Below, piece by piece: positions 22,231-35,129 of a stretch of 64,000 nt of DNA. A model generated the notes under the pieces. That model made no database searches. It saw nothing but the letters and a program-made list of their open reading frames with translations, and had not been told where the DNA came from. How positions within the stretch are numbered: the stretch's first letter is position 1; each line of letters begins with the position of its first letter. This DNA is from Coptis chinensis (lineage: Eukaryota > Streptophyta > Magnoliopsida > Ranunculales > Ranunculaceae): NCBI GenBank assembly GCA_015680905.1, contig CM027377.1, positions 23,894,501 through 23,958,500 on the forward strand. The letters run 5' to 3'. The translations under genes were made by a program, and so were the position numbers.

Positions 22231-25200
22231 AAATTTGATCAAAGCGAGTTTATGTAGAATATTATTAGAATACTTACAAACTATAGCATTCTCAGGAAAT
22301 TTGTAGAAGTTACTCTTCACAAACGAAAATTACTGAAGTAGAATTCGTTACTCTAGAATAATTTGATCATAAGGAGATTTACTTTCGGTATCCGTTTGCA
22401 TAGTACCCACCTTAGGAGCCACTTATCTTCAGGCACATCTACATTCTATTGTCGTGGAAGAATTTCTAATGCAAGAATCTTAGAGAAAGTTTGATGTTCT
22501 GTATTTACAAGTCGATCAAGGGATGCAATGCTTGATTATGAAAGCATCATAAGGCTTAGGAAGGCAATAAAAAAAAATAAGGACTAGCTCGTATTTTAAT
22601 ATTGACTTGCATGTTAAATGTCACTCTCTTCCTGCCGCCTTGAACTTAGGTACAGTAAACTACCAATCGGGTTGTTTGTTGAAAGTCTTTATTTTTAAAA
22701 CTGTGTAGCAGCCCCTTCCCAGTATATACCTGTTACAATGTGAAGTTTGTGGGTTATGGTTGCTTTCATACCCTTTTCGTCTTAAAGGCTTAACGCTTAA
22801 GGGTAAGATGTCCCCGTTAACTCACTTGGCCACTGGAACTTTAGGACACTTTAGCCTTAACTTTGACTTCCAGCTTTCAGTTTAGGAATAATAGGTGTTA
22901 GTGGACTTATTTAGTATTTCAATAGTATTTTTATTTGGCTAGCTCAAGTTTATGTCTACGTAGTTATTTACAAACGGTATTCGTTGGTGACACACGAATC
23001 ACCTTACTTGACAACTATAATTATATACAATAATAAAATTAAATAAATTCGCTTCTGTCAAAGAGTTTTATAAACAAATTAACTCCTTTGGACCCTGTGC
23101 ATCAATGCTAAATTATACGTTATCTCCGTTCATTAGTTTATAGTTATAATGATTAGTAAAATGGTTAGTTGCGGCTAGACTTTTTAATAATCTCCAAGCC
23201 CTTGAACTTACATAAAGTAAACTACCCATCATGTTGTTTGTTGAAAGTCTTCATTTTTATAACTGTGTAGCAGCCCTTTCCCAATATATACCTATTACAA
23301 TGAGACGTTTGTAGGGTTATAGTTGGTTTCATACCCTTTTCATCTTAAAGTTTTAACGCTTAAAGGTAAGATGTCCCCGTGAACTCACTTGAAAAGACAA
23401 GCTACAACTAAGATTTCAACATTCAGTAGGTACGTCAAACTTTTTCTTTTTATACTGCTTATATATGTATGAAACATATTCATTGCGTCATTTATTAACC
23501 CTAATTTGAAGTCTTCCGATTACCTAATTTCTACATTGCTAATAAATTGATCACATGTTGTTTTTCTTTCAGTTCTATATCTCACTATATTAGCTAAGTC
23601 GCCGACCTTGCTTGCTTTTTTACTTTTTTTTGGATTTCGTTGAAGAATAAGAAGAAATAAGGTTAAACTTTATAACAACTTCAGTCTTTTATTTTCTGAT
23701 TGTCTAATTGTCCAGGACTTATAATTTAATTTACTATCAAAATATGCTATGAAATGAGTGTGAAATGTTTATGAAGGTCTTCAGAAATTTGATCAAAGCG
23801 AGTTTATGTAGAATATTATTAGAATACTTACAAACTGTAGCATTCTCAGGAAATTTGTAGAAGTTACTCTTCACAAACGAAAATTACTGAAGTATAATTC
23901 TTTACTCTAGAATAATTTGACCATAAGGAGATTTACTTTCGGTATCCGTTTGCATAGTACCCACCTTAGGAGCCACATATCTTCAGGCACATCTACATTC
24001 TATTGTCGTGGAAGAATTTCTAATGCAAGAATCTTAGAGAAAGTTTGATGTTCTGTATTTACAAGTCGATCAGGGGATGCAATGCTTGATTATGAAAACA
24101 TCGTAAGGCTTAGGTAGGCAATAAAAATAAATAAGGACTAGCCCGTATTTTAATATTGACTTACATGTTAAATGTCACTCTCTTCCTACCGCCTTGAACT
24201 TAGGTATAGTAAACTACCAGTCGTGTTGTTTGTTGGAAGTATTTATTTTTAAAACTGTAGCAGCCCTTCCCAAAGATATACATTTACAATGTGAAGTTTG
24301 TGGGTTATGGTTGCTTTCATACCCTTTCCGTCTTAAAGGCTTAACGCTTAAGGGTAAGATGTTCCCGTTAACTCACTTGACCTCTGGAACTTTAGGACAC
24401 TCTAGCCTTAACTTTGACTTCCAGTTTTCAGTTTAGGAATAATAGGTGTTAGTGGACTTATTTAGTATTTCAATAGTATTTTTATTCGGCTAGCTCAAGT
24501 TTATGTCTACGTACTTATTTACAAACGGTATTCGTTGGCGACACGCGAATCACCTTACTTGACAACTATAATTATATATAATAATAAAATTAAATAAATT
24601 CGCTTCTGTCAAAGAGTTTTATAAACAAATTAACTCCTTTGGACCCTGTGCATCAATGCTAAATTATACATTATCTCCATTCATTAGTTTATAGTTATGA
24701 TGATCAGTAAAATGGTTAGTTGTGGCTAGCCTTTTTAATAATCTCTAAGCCCTTGAACTTACTTAGAGTAAACTACCCGTCATGTTGTTTGTTGAGAGTC
24801 TTTATTTTTAAAACTGTGTAGCAGCCCCTTCCCAGTATATACCTGTTACAATGTGACGTTTGTGGGTTATAGTTGGTTTCATACCCTTTTCATCTTAAAG
24901 TTTTAACGCTTAAGGCTAAGATGTCCCCGTGAACTCACTTGAAAAGACAAGCTACAACTAAGATTTTAACATTCAGTAGGTACGTCAAACTTTTTCCTTC
25001 TATATTGCTTATATATGTATGAAACATATTCATTGCGTCATTTATTAACCCTAATTTGAAGTCTTCTGATGACCTAATTTCTACATTGCTAATAGATTGA
25101 TCACATGTTGTTTTTCTTTTAGTTATATATCTCACTATATTAGCTAAGTTGCCGACCTTGCTTGCTTTTTGATTTTTTCTTGGATTTCGTTGAAGAATAA

Positions 25201-25336
25201 GAAGAAATAAGGTTAGACTTTACAACAACTTCAGTCTTTTTTTTTTGATTGTCCAATTGTCCAGGACTTATAATTTAATTTACTATCAAAATATGCTATG
25301 AAATGAGTGTGAAATGTTTATGAAGGTCTTCAGATG
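22231..25336. repeat. 1554-bp tandem duplication
   Basis: 22231-23784 is repeated at 23785-25336 with a period of 1554 bp. Inside each copy a smaller block is itself duplicated (22640-22830 and 23200-23395 in the first copy). The small block contains an open frame with CEVCGLWLLSYPFRLKGLTL in three versions; the longest frame is 24194-24436, 80 codons. The C-x2-C suggests a zinc-binding or DC1-like remnant but is too short to name. A third, diverged copy starts at about 28660. Confidence 0.8.
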
Positions 25337-28300
25337 TGTTGCTCAGATTGACATTGATTTATTTTTTTTATGGTTTTTTTAGGTGTAAAAGGAATAGGAT
25401 GATAGTAAACAATTTCGTCTAACTACTTCAGCACAATTTTCTTCATACGAGTTTCATCGAGCAATTCCTATTTGTAGTATTCGTTCGTGACCCTCCAAAG
25501 CAACCTACTTTACCAGCTATAACTATATACTAAACTATATATAATAATCAAATTAAATAAATTCACTTCTGTCAAAAAGTATTATAAACAAATCAACTTA
25601 TTTGGACCTTATTCATAATTGCTCAAGTATACGTTTTCTTCCTCCATTAGTTCATAATTATCATTATTAGTAATTTGGTTAGCTATGTGTAGATTTTTTC
25701 ATAATATCCAAGCCATTGTGGGATTTCAGAACTTTTAACTCTACTAAAGTTTGGGTTCCCGATTACTCTTAACGGTTGTGCGATTGAGGCTTTAAGTAGT
25801 TATAACTTTTAAATTGAATTTATGGCTATAAATACGACTGTTGCCCGAGTTGTCTATATCATGTGATGATATATAATCATAATTATTCCACCCAAAAATG
25901 TATGTCAAGCTATGAAATTTATTGTTTTTCGTTTTTGCAGTTATCTTTTTTTGCTCCAACTAAATTGTTAGCAACAACATATCTATAAACTATAAAGAGG
26001 TCTTAACCTTTGTTAACCTACTTTTAAGCTTCTTAAATCATTTTGTTTCATTAATAATTGCCCATCCTCTGTGTTAAATGGTATTATTATCGCTAACATA
26101 AGTTTCCAACTGAAATAGTTTGTTCAATATCGTGACTTGGTATGAAAATATTTAAGGAATGTTTATGTTTGATAAATGAGCATATTAAACTCTAACAAAC
26201 AATGGTATCTTCCAGGGTGTTCTACCAATATCTATTATTTATTAGTTACACTCAAGAGGATTTCACTAGAAACTGGAAATCAGGAGGTCAATGCTTGCAG
26301 ATTAAGCTTGACATGACAATTGTGGCCAGTAATATTTTTCACACAAGTTTTGAATGCTTAGCAATTAACACAGACATTGTACGCCAACAGTAACCAGTAA
26401 ATATGGTTTGTGGCAAACGTTTGGAATGTCCAAATGCGCCTATGTTGATGTATTTAGCTCCATTTCTGCATCATCCATAACTGGTTCATTACTTCATTGT
26501 CAATTTCACTCTGCTATTTGTAGTAGACAGGTATTGCTTTCGCGGTTTTGTCTACCTGTATTAGGAATAGTACTCTTTCGCTTAGCTGTTTTTAAGTACA
26601 AGACTCAAGATTGACAGTGAAACAAAAGGTAGCAAAAGAGTTCCACAAAGAAAGCTTCTTGACAACTTAAAGTTTTCTTATACTAGCTATATTAGCTAAG
26701 TGGAACGTGTATCAAGGTGTTTAGATGTGTACCTCAGATTGATGTCAATTTTTTTTTATAGTTTTTTTAGTTGTAAAAAGAAGGGGATGATAGTAGAGGA
26801 TTTCGTCTGACTGCTCCAGCTCAAATTTCTTGATACAACTTTCATCAATAATTTCCTGTTTGTAGGTAGCCCCCAACTATCTTCCTATCTTTCTTCAAAT
26901 ATGATGTTATATTTCTATGCTATTATGCTATCGTTTCACTTTAAACACTGTTAGGCGTTATGATTTGTTCTCCTGTACAAGCAGCTTCTATTGTTATTCA
27001 TTTTTTTCATTGTATCTAACCCCATACACATTTCAACATCGTCTGTAGTACACCGTTTACATGCATGTATATTGAATACCCTGGATAGGTAGTCATACAA
27101 TAATTCGTTGCTTTATTACTTAAACTGTTTATTAGCAGGTCTAAACATGTTGTCAATGTTTGCTAATGTCTACGCGCCTTTATATAACTTGCGAATTTTA
27201 TCAACATTGTAGTGGTTTGTTGTCTATAGTACTTACAATTAGTTACTCATCAATTTCACTTTATTTTTTCATCATGCCAGACATGCTGGCATATGATCTT
27301 TGGCTGCATTTTGGCCCATTTAGCTTTATTAAGATCACTAATAGCAGCTTAATGAAAGTTCATGCGATGAATGACCCCTTGTATAAATATGGGGTTCTAT
27401 TGACCTCCTGAACGTCTACTTCATCTACAATATATTCATTTATAGTTAAGTCTTTACAATAGGATTCTATCTGACTAATCTACTTATATTTAACTCTTTT
27501 AGGTGGTTCCACATACAGCCTACAATTGGTTATCCACTGTTGTTAGGACTTTTCTAACAAAGTACCAAGGACTGATCACGCTTTGCTGGTATTCCATAGG
27601 TATTTTTTTTTTAAATGTTAATATATCTTAAATTATTTTTGCAATTAATTTTTGGTACATATAAGAATTAAATCATTGTTATATCGTTAAGGTTGACATA
27701 AGATTGGAAAAACTATTCGTGTTTTAATTCTGTAAAACCTAATATTTTCTATTTTTATATAGTTTAATATAGCTACAACGTATTATCTGTCAAACTAACT
27801 TAGGTTAACCCTATTTCTTATAAATACGTCCCCCCCCCCCCCCCCTAATTTTGTTATTTTTTATAATTGTTTTATTAACTATTCACAAGGCTATACCTTG
27901 ATCAATTTATTAATTTAGGTTATATAATGATAATAGTTATCAATTTGGATTGGCATTGCAGTCAGAAATATGTTATTCTGTATTTAACTTCAATGGGTAA
28001 CCTCCCTATTAGCTTAGCACAAAATTCACTCCTTTTGACCTTAACTCCTAATCATATAAATATTTTTAAGAACATTATATTGGTTGGAGTTAGACGCATT
28101 ACCTGGTCCATTTCGTCATACACATGGTAATTTGTTACTTAAAATTCGGTTGTGTTCTCTATTTTGCTTCAATCTTAACTTCTTAGTCTCCATGACTATT
28201 TTTTCTAATCAGTTAACAATACGAGCTTCGTACACAGGCTGAGTATGTGATGATTGTACTGATGGTATAGTATTGACTTTAACTATATTAGAAGATAGCT

Positions 28301-28640
28301 CATTATATCCTGTTAGGACAACAGTAATTTCTTAAAGTTGGTCAACATGGTCATAAAGGAGAGGTGTTTGATGCTAATGGACGTGCTTTGGTGTTTACTG
28401 TTGTATTCTTCGGTTGTAATCATCTTTCTCTCATTAGCTCAAGTGCTGCTTCCATCTGGTCTGATGATCATTACCTTCTCTATGTGTTTTCCCAAATACT
28501 TAACGTGTTTTTTTCATGAAAACCAACTTCTTCTTTTTAAATCACTAAGAAGAAGGAAAAAAGAAAAAGAAGAAAGAAAGCAAGTCCCAAGAGGTCAAAA
28601 GCTTGTTTTTCCTGCTTTTTCCGTCATTTTTTTTTAATGG
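25337..28640. repeat. array unit A, no intact gene
   Basis: AT-rich sequence whose 25470-26215 and 27290-28520 parts recur, diverged, at 30475-31225 and 31561-41990 (the latter split by the Athila-like element). It holds exon-like fragments: QFRLTTSAQFSSYEFHRAIP (about 25410-25475), a related fragment near 26800, and VGQHGHKGEVFDANGRALVF (about 28338-28480). A run of 16 C lies at about 27830-27846. I see no complete gene, and the open frames at 26202, 26408, 27160 and 27927 do not resemble known proteins. Confidence 0.6.
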
Positions 28641-31572
28641 GGTTTGAAAATTGGATCGAATGGACTTTATATATAATATTATCAGAATACTTACCAACTG
28701 TAACATTCTCAGGAAATTTGTAGAAGTTGCTCTTCACAAACAAAAGTGACTGAAGCAGAATTCGTTACTCTAGAACAATTTGATCATCAGGATATTTACT
28801 TTGGGTGTCCGTTTGCGTAATACCCACTTTAGGAGTCAGTCATCTTCAGGAACATCTACATTCTATTGTCGTCGAAGAATTTCTAATGCAAGAATCTTAT
28901 AAGAAGTTTGATGCTCTGTATTCACAAGTCGAAGAGGGAATGTGATGCTTGATTATGAAAGCATCATAAGGCTTAGGTAGGTAATAAAAAAAAAAGGACT
29001 AGCCTGTATTTTAATATTGACTTGTGTGTTAAATATCACGCTCTTGCTACCGCCTTGAACTTAGGTAGAGTAAACTGCCAGTCGTGTTGTTTGTTGGGAG
29101 TCTTTATTTTTAGAACTGTATAGCAGCCCCCTTCCCAGTATATACCTATTACAATGTGAAGTTTATGGGTTATGGTTGGCTTCATAGCCTTATCGTCTTA
29201 AAGTCTTAACGCTTAAGCATAAGATGTCCCCGTCAACTCATTTGAAAAGACAAGCTACAACTAAGATTTCAACATTCAGTATTAAAATTCTCAAAGAGGG
29301 GTTATAGAGAGGTATATTGACCTCTCGGACCTTAGGACACTCTAGCAGGTTGATGGATGCTTCAGCTTTGTAAAATCGTTTTGTTTGAGAATTGGATAAA
29401 ACCAATTTCTACATATTGTCGACTGATTAATATTGCGAGCTCACAATTTAATTTCTATCGAGTCTCCAACTTTGATACTTGGAGTACAATACAATCAAAG
29501 CCTTCTCAAAACTCTTTTCATGCAACCTTTTAATCCATAGTGAAAATAAAATATATTAAGAATGTCATTTTTAAAGCTTTTTTATATCAATTATATAATT
29601 GTGATTATGTATGTATTTTTGCTCAGGCCATTGCGGCAAGTTTTAGCATTAACCTCTACTCTTCTTACAGTAGACATTATGCGCAATTTTAATCTATGAA
29701 ATGAGTGTGGAATGCTTATGAAGGTCTTTAGATGCGTTGCTTAGATTGACGTTGATTTGTTTTTTTTTTTTTTTATGGTTTTTTTAGGTGTAAAAAGAAT
29801 AGGATGGTAGTAGGCAATTTCGTTTAACTGCTTCAGCACAATTTTCTTCATGCGAGTTTCATCGAGCAATTCCTATTTGCTAGGTCAATTTTTGATGTAC
29901 CACTTTACAGTGTTATCATGGTTTTGATTTTTAGGATTATTCATTATGTTTATTTTTTATTTGTACAAGAAAGTGTAGCAGATGACTTTAAGCTTTAATC
30001 GCCTGATCAACCTTGGTTTTATGACCAAATTTGGATTGGTGTTTTTTTATATAGTATCCAGTTTGTATTTGACTTTGGTTACCAAATGTGGTTGAGCTCA
30101 TTGTTGAATTATATGTACCCTTTTGCCGTTATACTTTAGTCATACCTTAAGTTACAGTTTAATTACCACGACATGTTTTAATACATGTCCAGCTAGATGA
30201 TGTTGTTTTCTCACCACACCAAAAGGAATTGAGCAAAATACTCCTACAGTTTTGCTCGATACAATAAAAATTAACGGGTCCCTTTGGTTTCTTTGATCAA
30301 TTGGGGGATGACCAGCTTTGCTTATTGAGAATCATGCAATAAGATCGAACGTGGTTTAACTTTGAGTTGAAGGTTTCAGTTTGGGAATAATAGGTGTTAT
30401 TCGACTTAGTTAATATTTCAATAGTATTTTTGTTCCACTACCTCAAGTTTATGTCTACGTAATTATTTACAGATAGTAGTCGTTCGTGACACCCGAAGCA
30501 ACCTACTTGACAGCTATAAGTATATATACTAAACTATATATAGTAATCAAATTAAATCAATTCAGTTCTGTCAAAAATTATTTTAAACAAATGAACTCAT
30601 TTGGACCCTACACATAATTGCTCAAATATACATTTTCTCCCTCCATTACTTTATAATTATAATTATTAGTGATTTGGTTAGCTACGTGTAGACTTTTTCA
30701 TAATATCTAAGTCATTGTGGGATTTTGGAACTTTCAACTCTACTAAAGTTTGGGTTCCCGTTTAGTCTTGACAGTTGTGCGATTTAGGCTTTAAGTAGTT
30801 ATAACTTTTAAATCGAATTTATGGCTATAAATATGACTGTTGCCCGATCTGTCTATATCATATGATGATGTATAAGCATAATTATTCCATCCAAAAGTGT
30901 ATATCAAGCTATGAAATCTATTGCTTTTCGTTTTTGCAGTTATCTTTTTTTGCTCCAACTAAATTGTTAGCAATAACATATCTATAAACTATAAAGAGGT
31001 CTTAACCTTTGTTAACCTACTTTTAAGCTTCTTAAATCGTTTTGTTTCGTTAATGATTGCCCATCCTCTTTGTGTTAAATGGTATTACTATCGCCAACAT
31101 AAGTTTCCGACTGGAATAGTCTGTTTAATATCATGACTTTGTATGAAAATATTCAAAGGATGTTTATGTTTGATAAATTAAATGCCCATATTAAACTCTA
31201 ACAAACAATGGTATCTTCTAGGGCATACTACCAATCTGTTGTGCGACACTCTTTTGTAATAAAGTAATTGGGTATTTAGTTTAGTTTGATAATTTTAGTG
31301 TGTCTGACATAAACATTTACCGTTTTTACCCATCCAACTACCTTTGGCCCTAACTATTTTCCTACCTAGGGTTTAGAGTTTATTATAAGGTCTAAACATG
31401 TTGCCAATGTTTGATAATGTCTCTGCTGCTTTATATAACTTGGGAATTTTATCAACATTGTATCGGTTTGTTAGCTATAGTACTTGCAATTAGTTACTTA
31501 TCAATTTGACTTTATTTTATTATAATGCAAGACATAGTAGAATATGATCTTTGTCCGCTGCATCTTACCCAT
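28641..31572. repeat. array unit B, left part
   Basis: 28660-29300 is a diverged copy of the start of the 1554-bp unit. 29690-29880 copies 25310-25440. 30475-31225 copies 25470-26215. No gene could be supported. The unit is interrupted at 31572 by the Athila-like element and continues at 40789. Confidence 0.6.
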
Positions 31573-33196
31573 TGACACTCCCTCTTTTTGTGTGTGTGTA
31601 GATGAGATGATGGGTGATGTAGATAGATGATGATCATTGAACAAATAGAAGCGTATCAAAACCTAATTATCCCTCAATAAGTAAAGGATGAGTAGGGTAT
31701 CGTTCCACTTTTAAGTGTATGTTATGTGAAGGACAGGACTGGAAAGGGGGTTTGAGGGATTAAAAACTAATATTGTAGAGATTGTAGATTCTAATGCTAA
31801 ACTAACTAAACTGTTGAGAATTTATAAGAGAGGGAATTCAAGAGATTAGAATCCACCAATACTTTTGATCTATGACCGCTCGCTTCATGGTTGTTCTTAC
31901 AAGTAGACTACAATTAGGTAATCGAGCGAAAGTGCCGATGCCCTCTTGATCTAAACATCGTTAACAATTAACTCTACTTAAGGTTGTTCCCATGTTTATG
32001 CTATTAATATCTTCTTTCCTTTTATGTAAGCTCGGGCAGCCATTCAATGTATTACCGAGAGCAACATCAAGGAGTACTTCCTAATAGGCGCCATTCAATG
32101 AATCACCACTTTAAGGCAAACACAAAGAAGAACTTCCCCTAGGCGACCCTCCCCCGAGCTACCCCTTCTAAGGGAAACACAAAGAATACTTCCCTAACTC
32201 TAAAGAACTATACTACTAGAAGAAAAGTAAAGAACACTAGCATGATATTAATATTGCAAAACATAAACCCTATTCTATACTTCCATCCCCGGTGTGGGCA
32301 ATGGAACTAATAACTACAAACATAAAGAACTAACCTTGATTGAAGAACACCATGAACCGGAAGAATCATTAAACCTTAGACATCGGCTTCATCTTCTCCC
32401 TTGAAGGAGAAGATTAGCCTTCCATAAAGAAGGAAGAACAAGAAGAAGAAGAGTTGAAGAACATAAGACTAGAAAAACTAATTTATTAAGACTTCGCCTA
32501 GTTAAAACCGATCTTTTATTATTAATCTTTTCTGCTTCAAGTTCCGGAGACAAGAATATAAGTGAATTGGCCATTACATGAGGCACTTAGGTCCTCTATT
32601 TATAGGGGTTACAATGAGCTCTAGAAGCATTCCAAACCGTCATTTGTTTCCTAATACAAATAGACTTCTTCCAGAGTCCGACTTCGCCTTCAAAACCGGA
32701 AGGAATTGGCTACGATTAATCGATTCATGCGTGCGGGCGCATTATTCATGCGCCCCAGACTTAATCAATGCATCCGGACGCTCGATTTATCGTCCCCGTG
32801 CACGCACTCAATGCATCTCGCTTCGATACATGCGCCCCGGGACGCATAAGCCGATTTTCTCTCTTCGCTTCTACCCTTCTATCCTCTTTTTGCGGGCTTT
32901 GGTCCAAACAACGAATCCTTTGGCCTTGGGCTTCCAAATAGACTTTAAAATAGGTCCAAGTCGCATCTTTAACAGCTCCAATTCCTTGGCCTTCTCCATG
33001 ATTGTCCACGGGCCTCCCATGTGATCCTTAATGCTCCGAATTGCTTCGTTTTACCCCATTTTCTCTAATATTCTACAAAACTCTCTTTTTTAACTGTAGA
33101 ATCTTAAAACACAACTTATAAACACTATTAGTCCACTAAGATGGCTAAACAAGAGGCATAATCGAGGGTTAAATAGCACATTTTGAGCACTTATCA
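31573..33196 (-). repeat. Athila-like 3' LTR (left in window)
   Basis: A 1624-bp LTR nearly identical to 39162-40783. Differences cluster in CpG-rich stretches such as 32700-32870. Open frames in it (for example 32578-33024) are not genes. Confidence 0.92.
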
Positions 33197-35129
33197 CAAC
33201 TCCCAACTAGCATTTTGCTAGTCTCTTAGCAAATAAGATAAAAAAAATAGATAAGTGATCAAAATCACATCCTAATAACAAAAATAAAATCCTAACTCAT
33301 TTTAGCAGGGCATCGAAAGTGCATTTACCATATGCAACAAGGCTTTAAACCTTTATGTTCCCCAAAAGGACGAAGTTATAGTCTCGTGAGGGTTTTCAGG
33401 TGATATACCCACAAAATCAATCAATAGCATGTTCAAGAATGATAGTATTTTTTAGAGAGAGAAATTCCTTACCCACTTAGTGCTTACTCCAACAGACGGT
33501 CTCCATTGCTAACTACATTGCTGCAAAGACTCATAGATTATGATGGGAGATAGTAAAAATTGACAAAATTCTTAATCAAGGCTTATGTGTGTACTTAGTC
33601 AATCTCCTATACTCTCCTATCCAAGAAACGGAATCCCTAGTTTACCATAGGTAGATAATCTCGACTTTCAATCCTCACCAGTCATACTCTCAACAAAGAA
33701 TCTCTCAGAAGATGGTCTACTATTTTACCTCATATATGTGGGGAAAAGAATAATGCATACGAACATCCCACATACTACCTTGAAAAACAGACTTCTGAAT
33801 AAAAGTAGTCTCATGGAAAGAATGTCAATCACATATGAAGTGTCGGGTCATTCACTTTAGCATCCTCTCACCTATTCTAGACTTCGTACCATACTGTAGT
33901 GATAAGTCATGGGTTGTAACTTGGCTTGGGTATTGGTTTATGAAGAAAAGGTCAAAAGGATTCTAAGGTTGTTTCTGAAAAACACTAAGGGTTTTGCTTC
34001 TTTCTTTGGAAGATTTCTTTAAATTCGTATTGACAGAGAGAAAATTCTTCCTTTGTCTTAGCTTTTCCATCCATTACATTTCAACTTTTTTTTTTTTTTT
34101 TTTTCAGTGGTATATCCTTGATTAGTACTGGATATGCTTGTTTTCCACTAGCTTCTTTCACTTAGAAAAGAATGATGGTCTTTATTGTATCTCTCTGGTA
34201 TTTCCTTGTAATCTTCCTTTTGTGCTCTTTCTTCCTCTTTGTGTCCCTCGTATTCTCAGAAACATATGGGTATGGCTGATAAAGATTTTGGCTATACTCC
34301 TTGTCTAGAGTTGGGTGACGGGTAAAGGTTTTATGAAAGAAAATGGCTTATTGTAAGGCTTAAAAGGGTTTAACATGATGGTCCTATTAGGTGGGATAAA
34401 GGCTGAATGGGTTCACTACTTGACTTATCAGTATGATACTCTGTTTCGAATAGACTACAAGACCTAATGGCTATCTCCCCAGTTGATGTCACTTCGTGAT
34501 TAACCAAATCAACGAATAATGAGACTATATTACAACGACATAAAGAACTGAAAAATGTTGAGTCACTAAGACTCGGATTTTTCGTAAGAACTCTCCAAAG
34601 AATGGGTATAAAGCTCAAGTCTCATGGGCTAAGTCTAAAAAATCTACTTCTAGTTTACTAGGGGTTTAAATCTCTCTTCTAGCAAAAGTACACAAAACTG
34701 ACCAAGTATTATGGTGATGCCTTGATAAAGAATTCTATCAATAAGAACTATGTCCGAGCATAATAAATAGTCTAAGCGGTAATGAAATCAATAATATCGA
34801 CTATCTATCAAACTCAACACTAAGCAGTATAGAATCTATATCCCAGACTCATCATTAAAATTCATTTTTCTCATGCTACTAATATAGAAACAAAAATATT
34901 TTTGTTTTTGAAAACTAATTTTTGAAATTCATTTCTCAAGTACACCCTCCCCCTACTTATGCATACATTGACCTCAATGTATAAAGAAGTAAATGAAATG
35001 GATGAGAAAAAGGTAGGATATTACCATTGATGCCGAATATCAGAATTAGTTCAAGAAACAAATTTTTAGGTCTTTTTACGTCAGATCCCCAAGACGTAAT
35101 GTGAGTCTTTTAAAGTCAGATCCTCAAGA
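33197..35129 (-). other. Athila-like element, 3' non-coding region
   Basis: About 1.9 kb between the truncated pol frame and the 3' LTR. No RNase H, integrase or envelope-like frame is recognisable. It contains a run of about 19 T followed by CAG (34085-34108), and a purine-rich stretch precedes the LTR on the minus strand (AGTTGGGAGTTG). Confidence 0.6.

Noticed and set aside
27830-27846. Run of 16 C as a functional element
   Set aside because: An isolated homopolymer in duplicated AT-rich sequence; may be partly a sequencing artefact.
32578-33024. 148-codon frame, with a shorter partner at 40312-40611
   Set aside because: Lies wholly inside the LTR, and the two LTR copies disagree by frameshifts.
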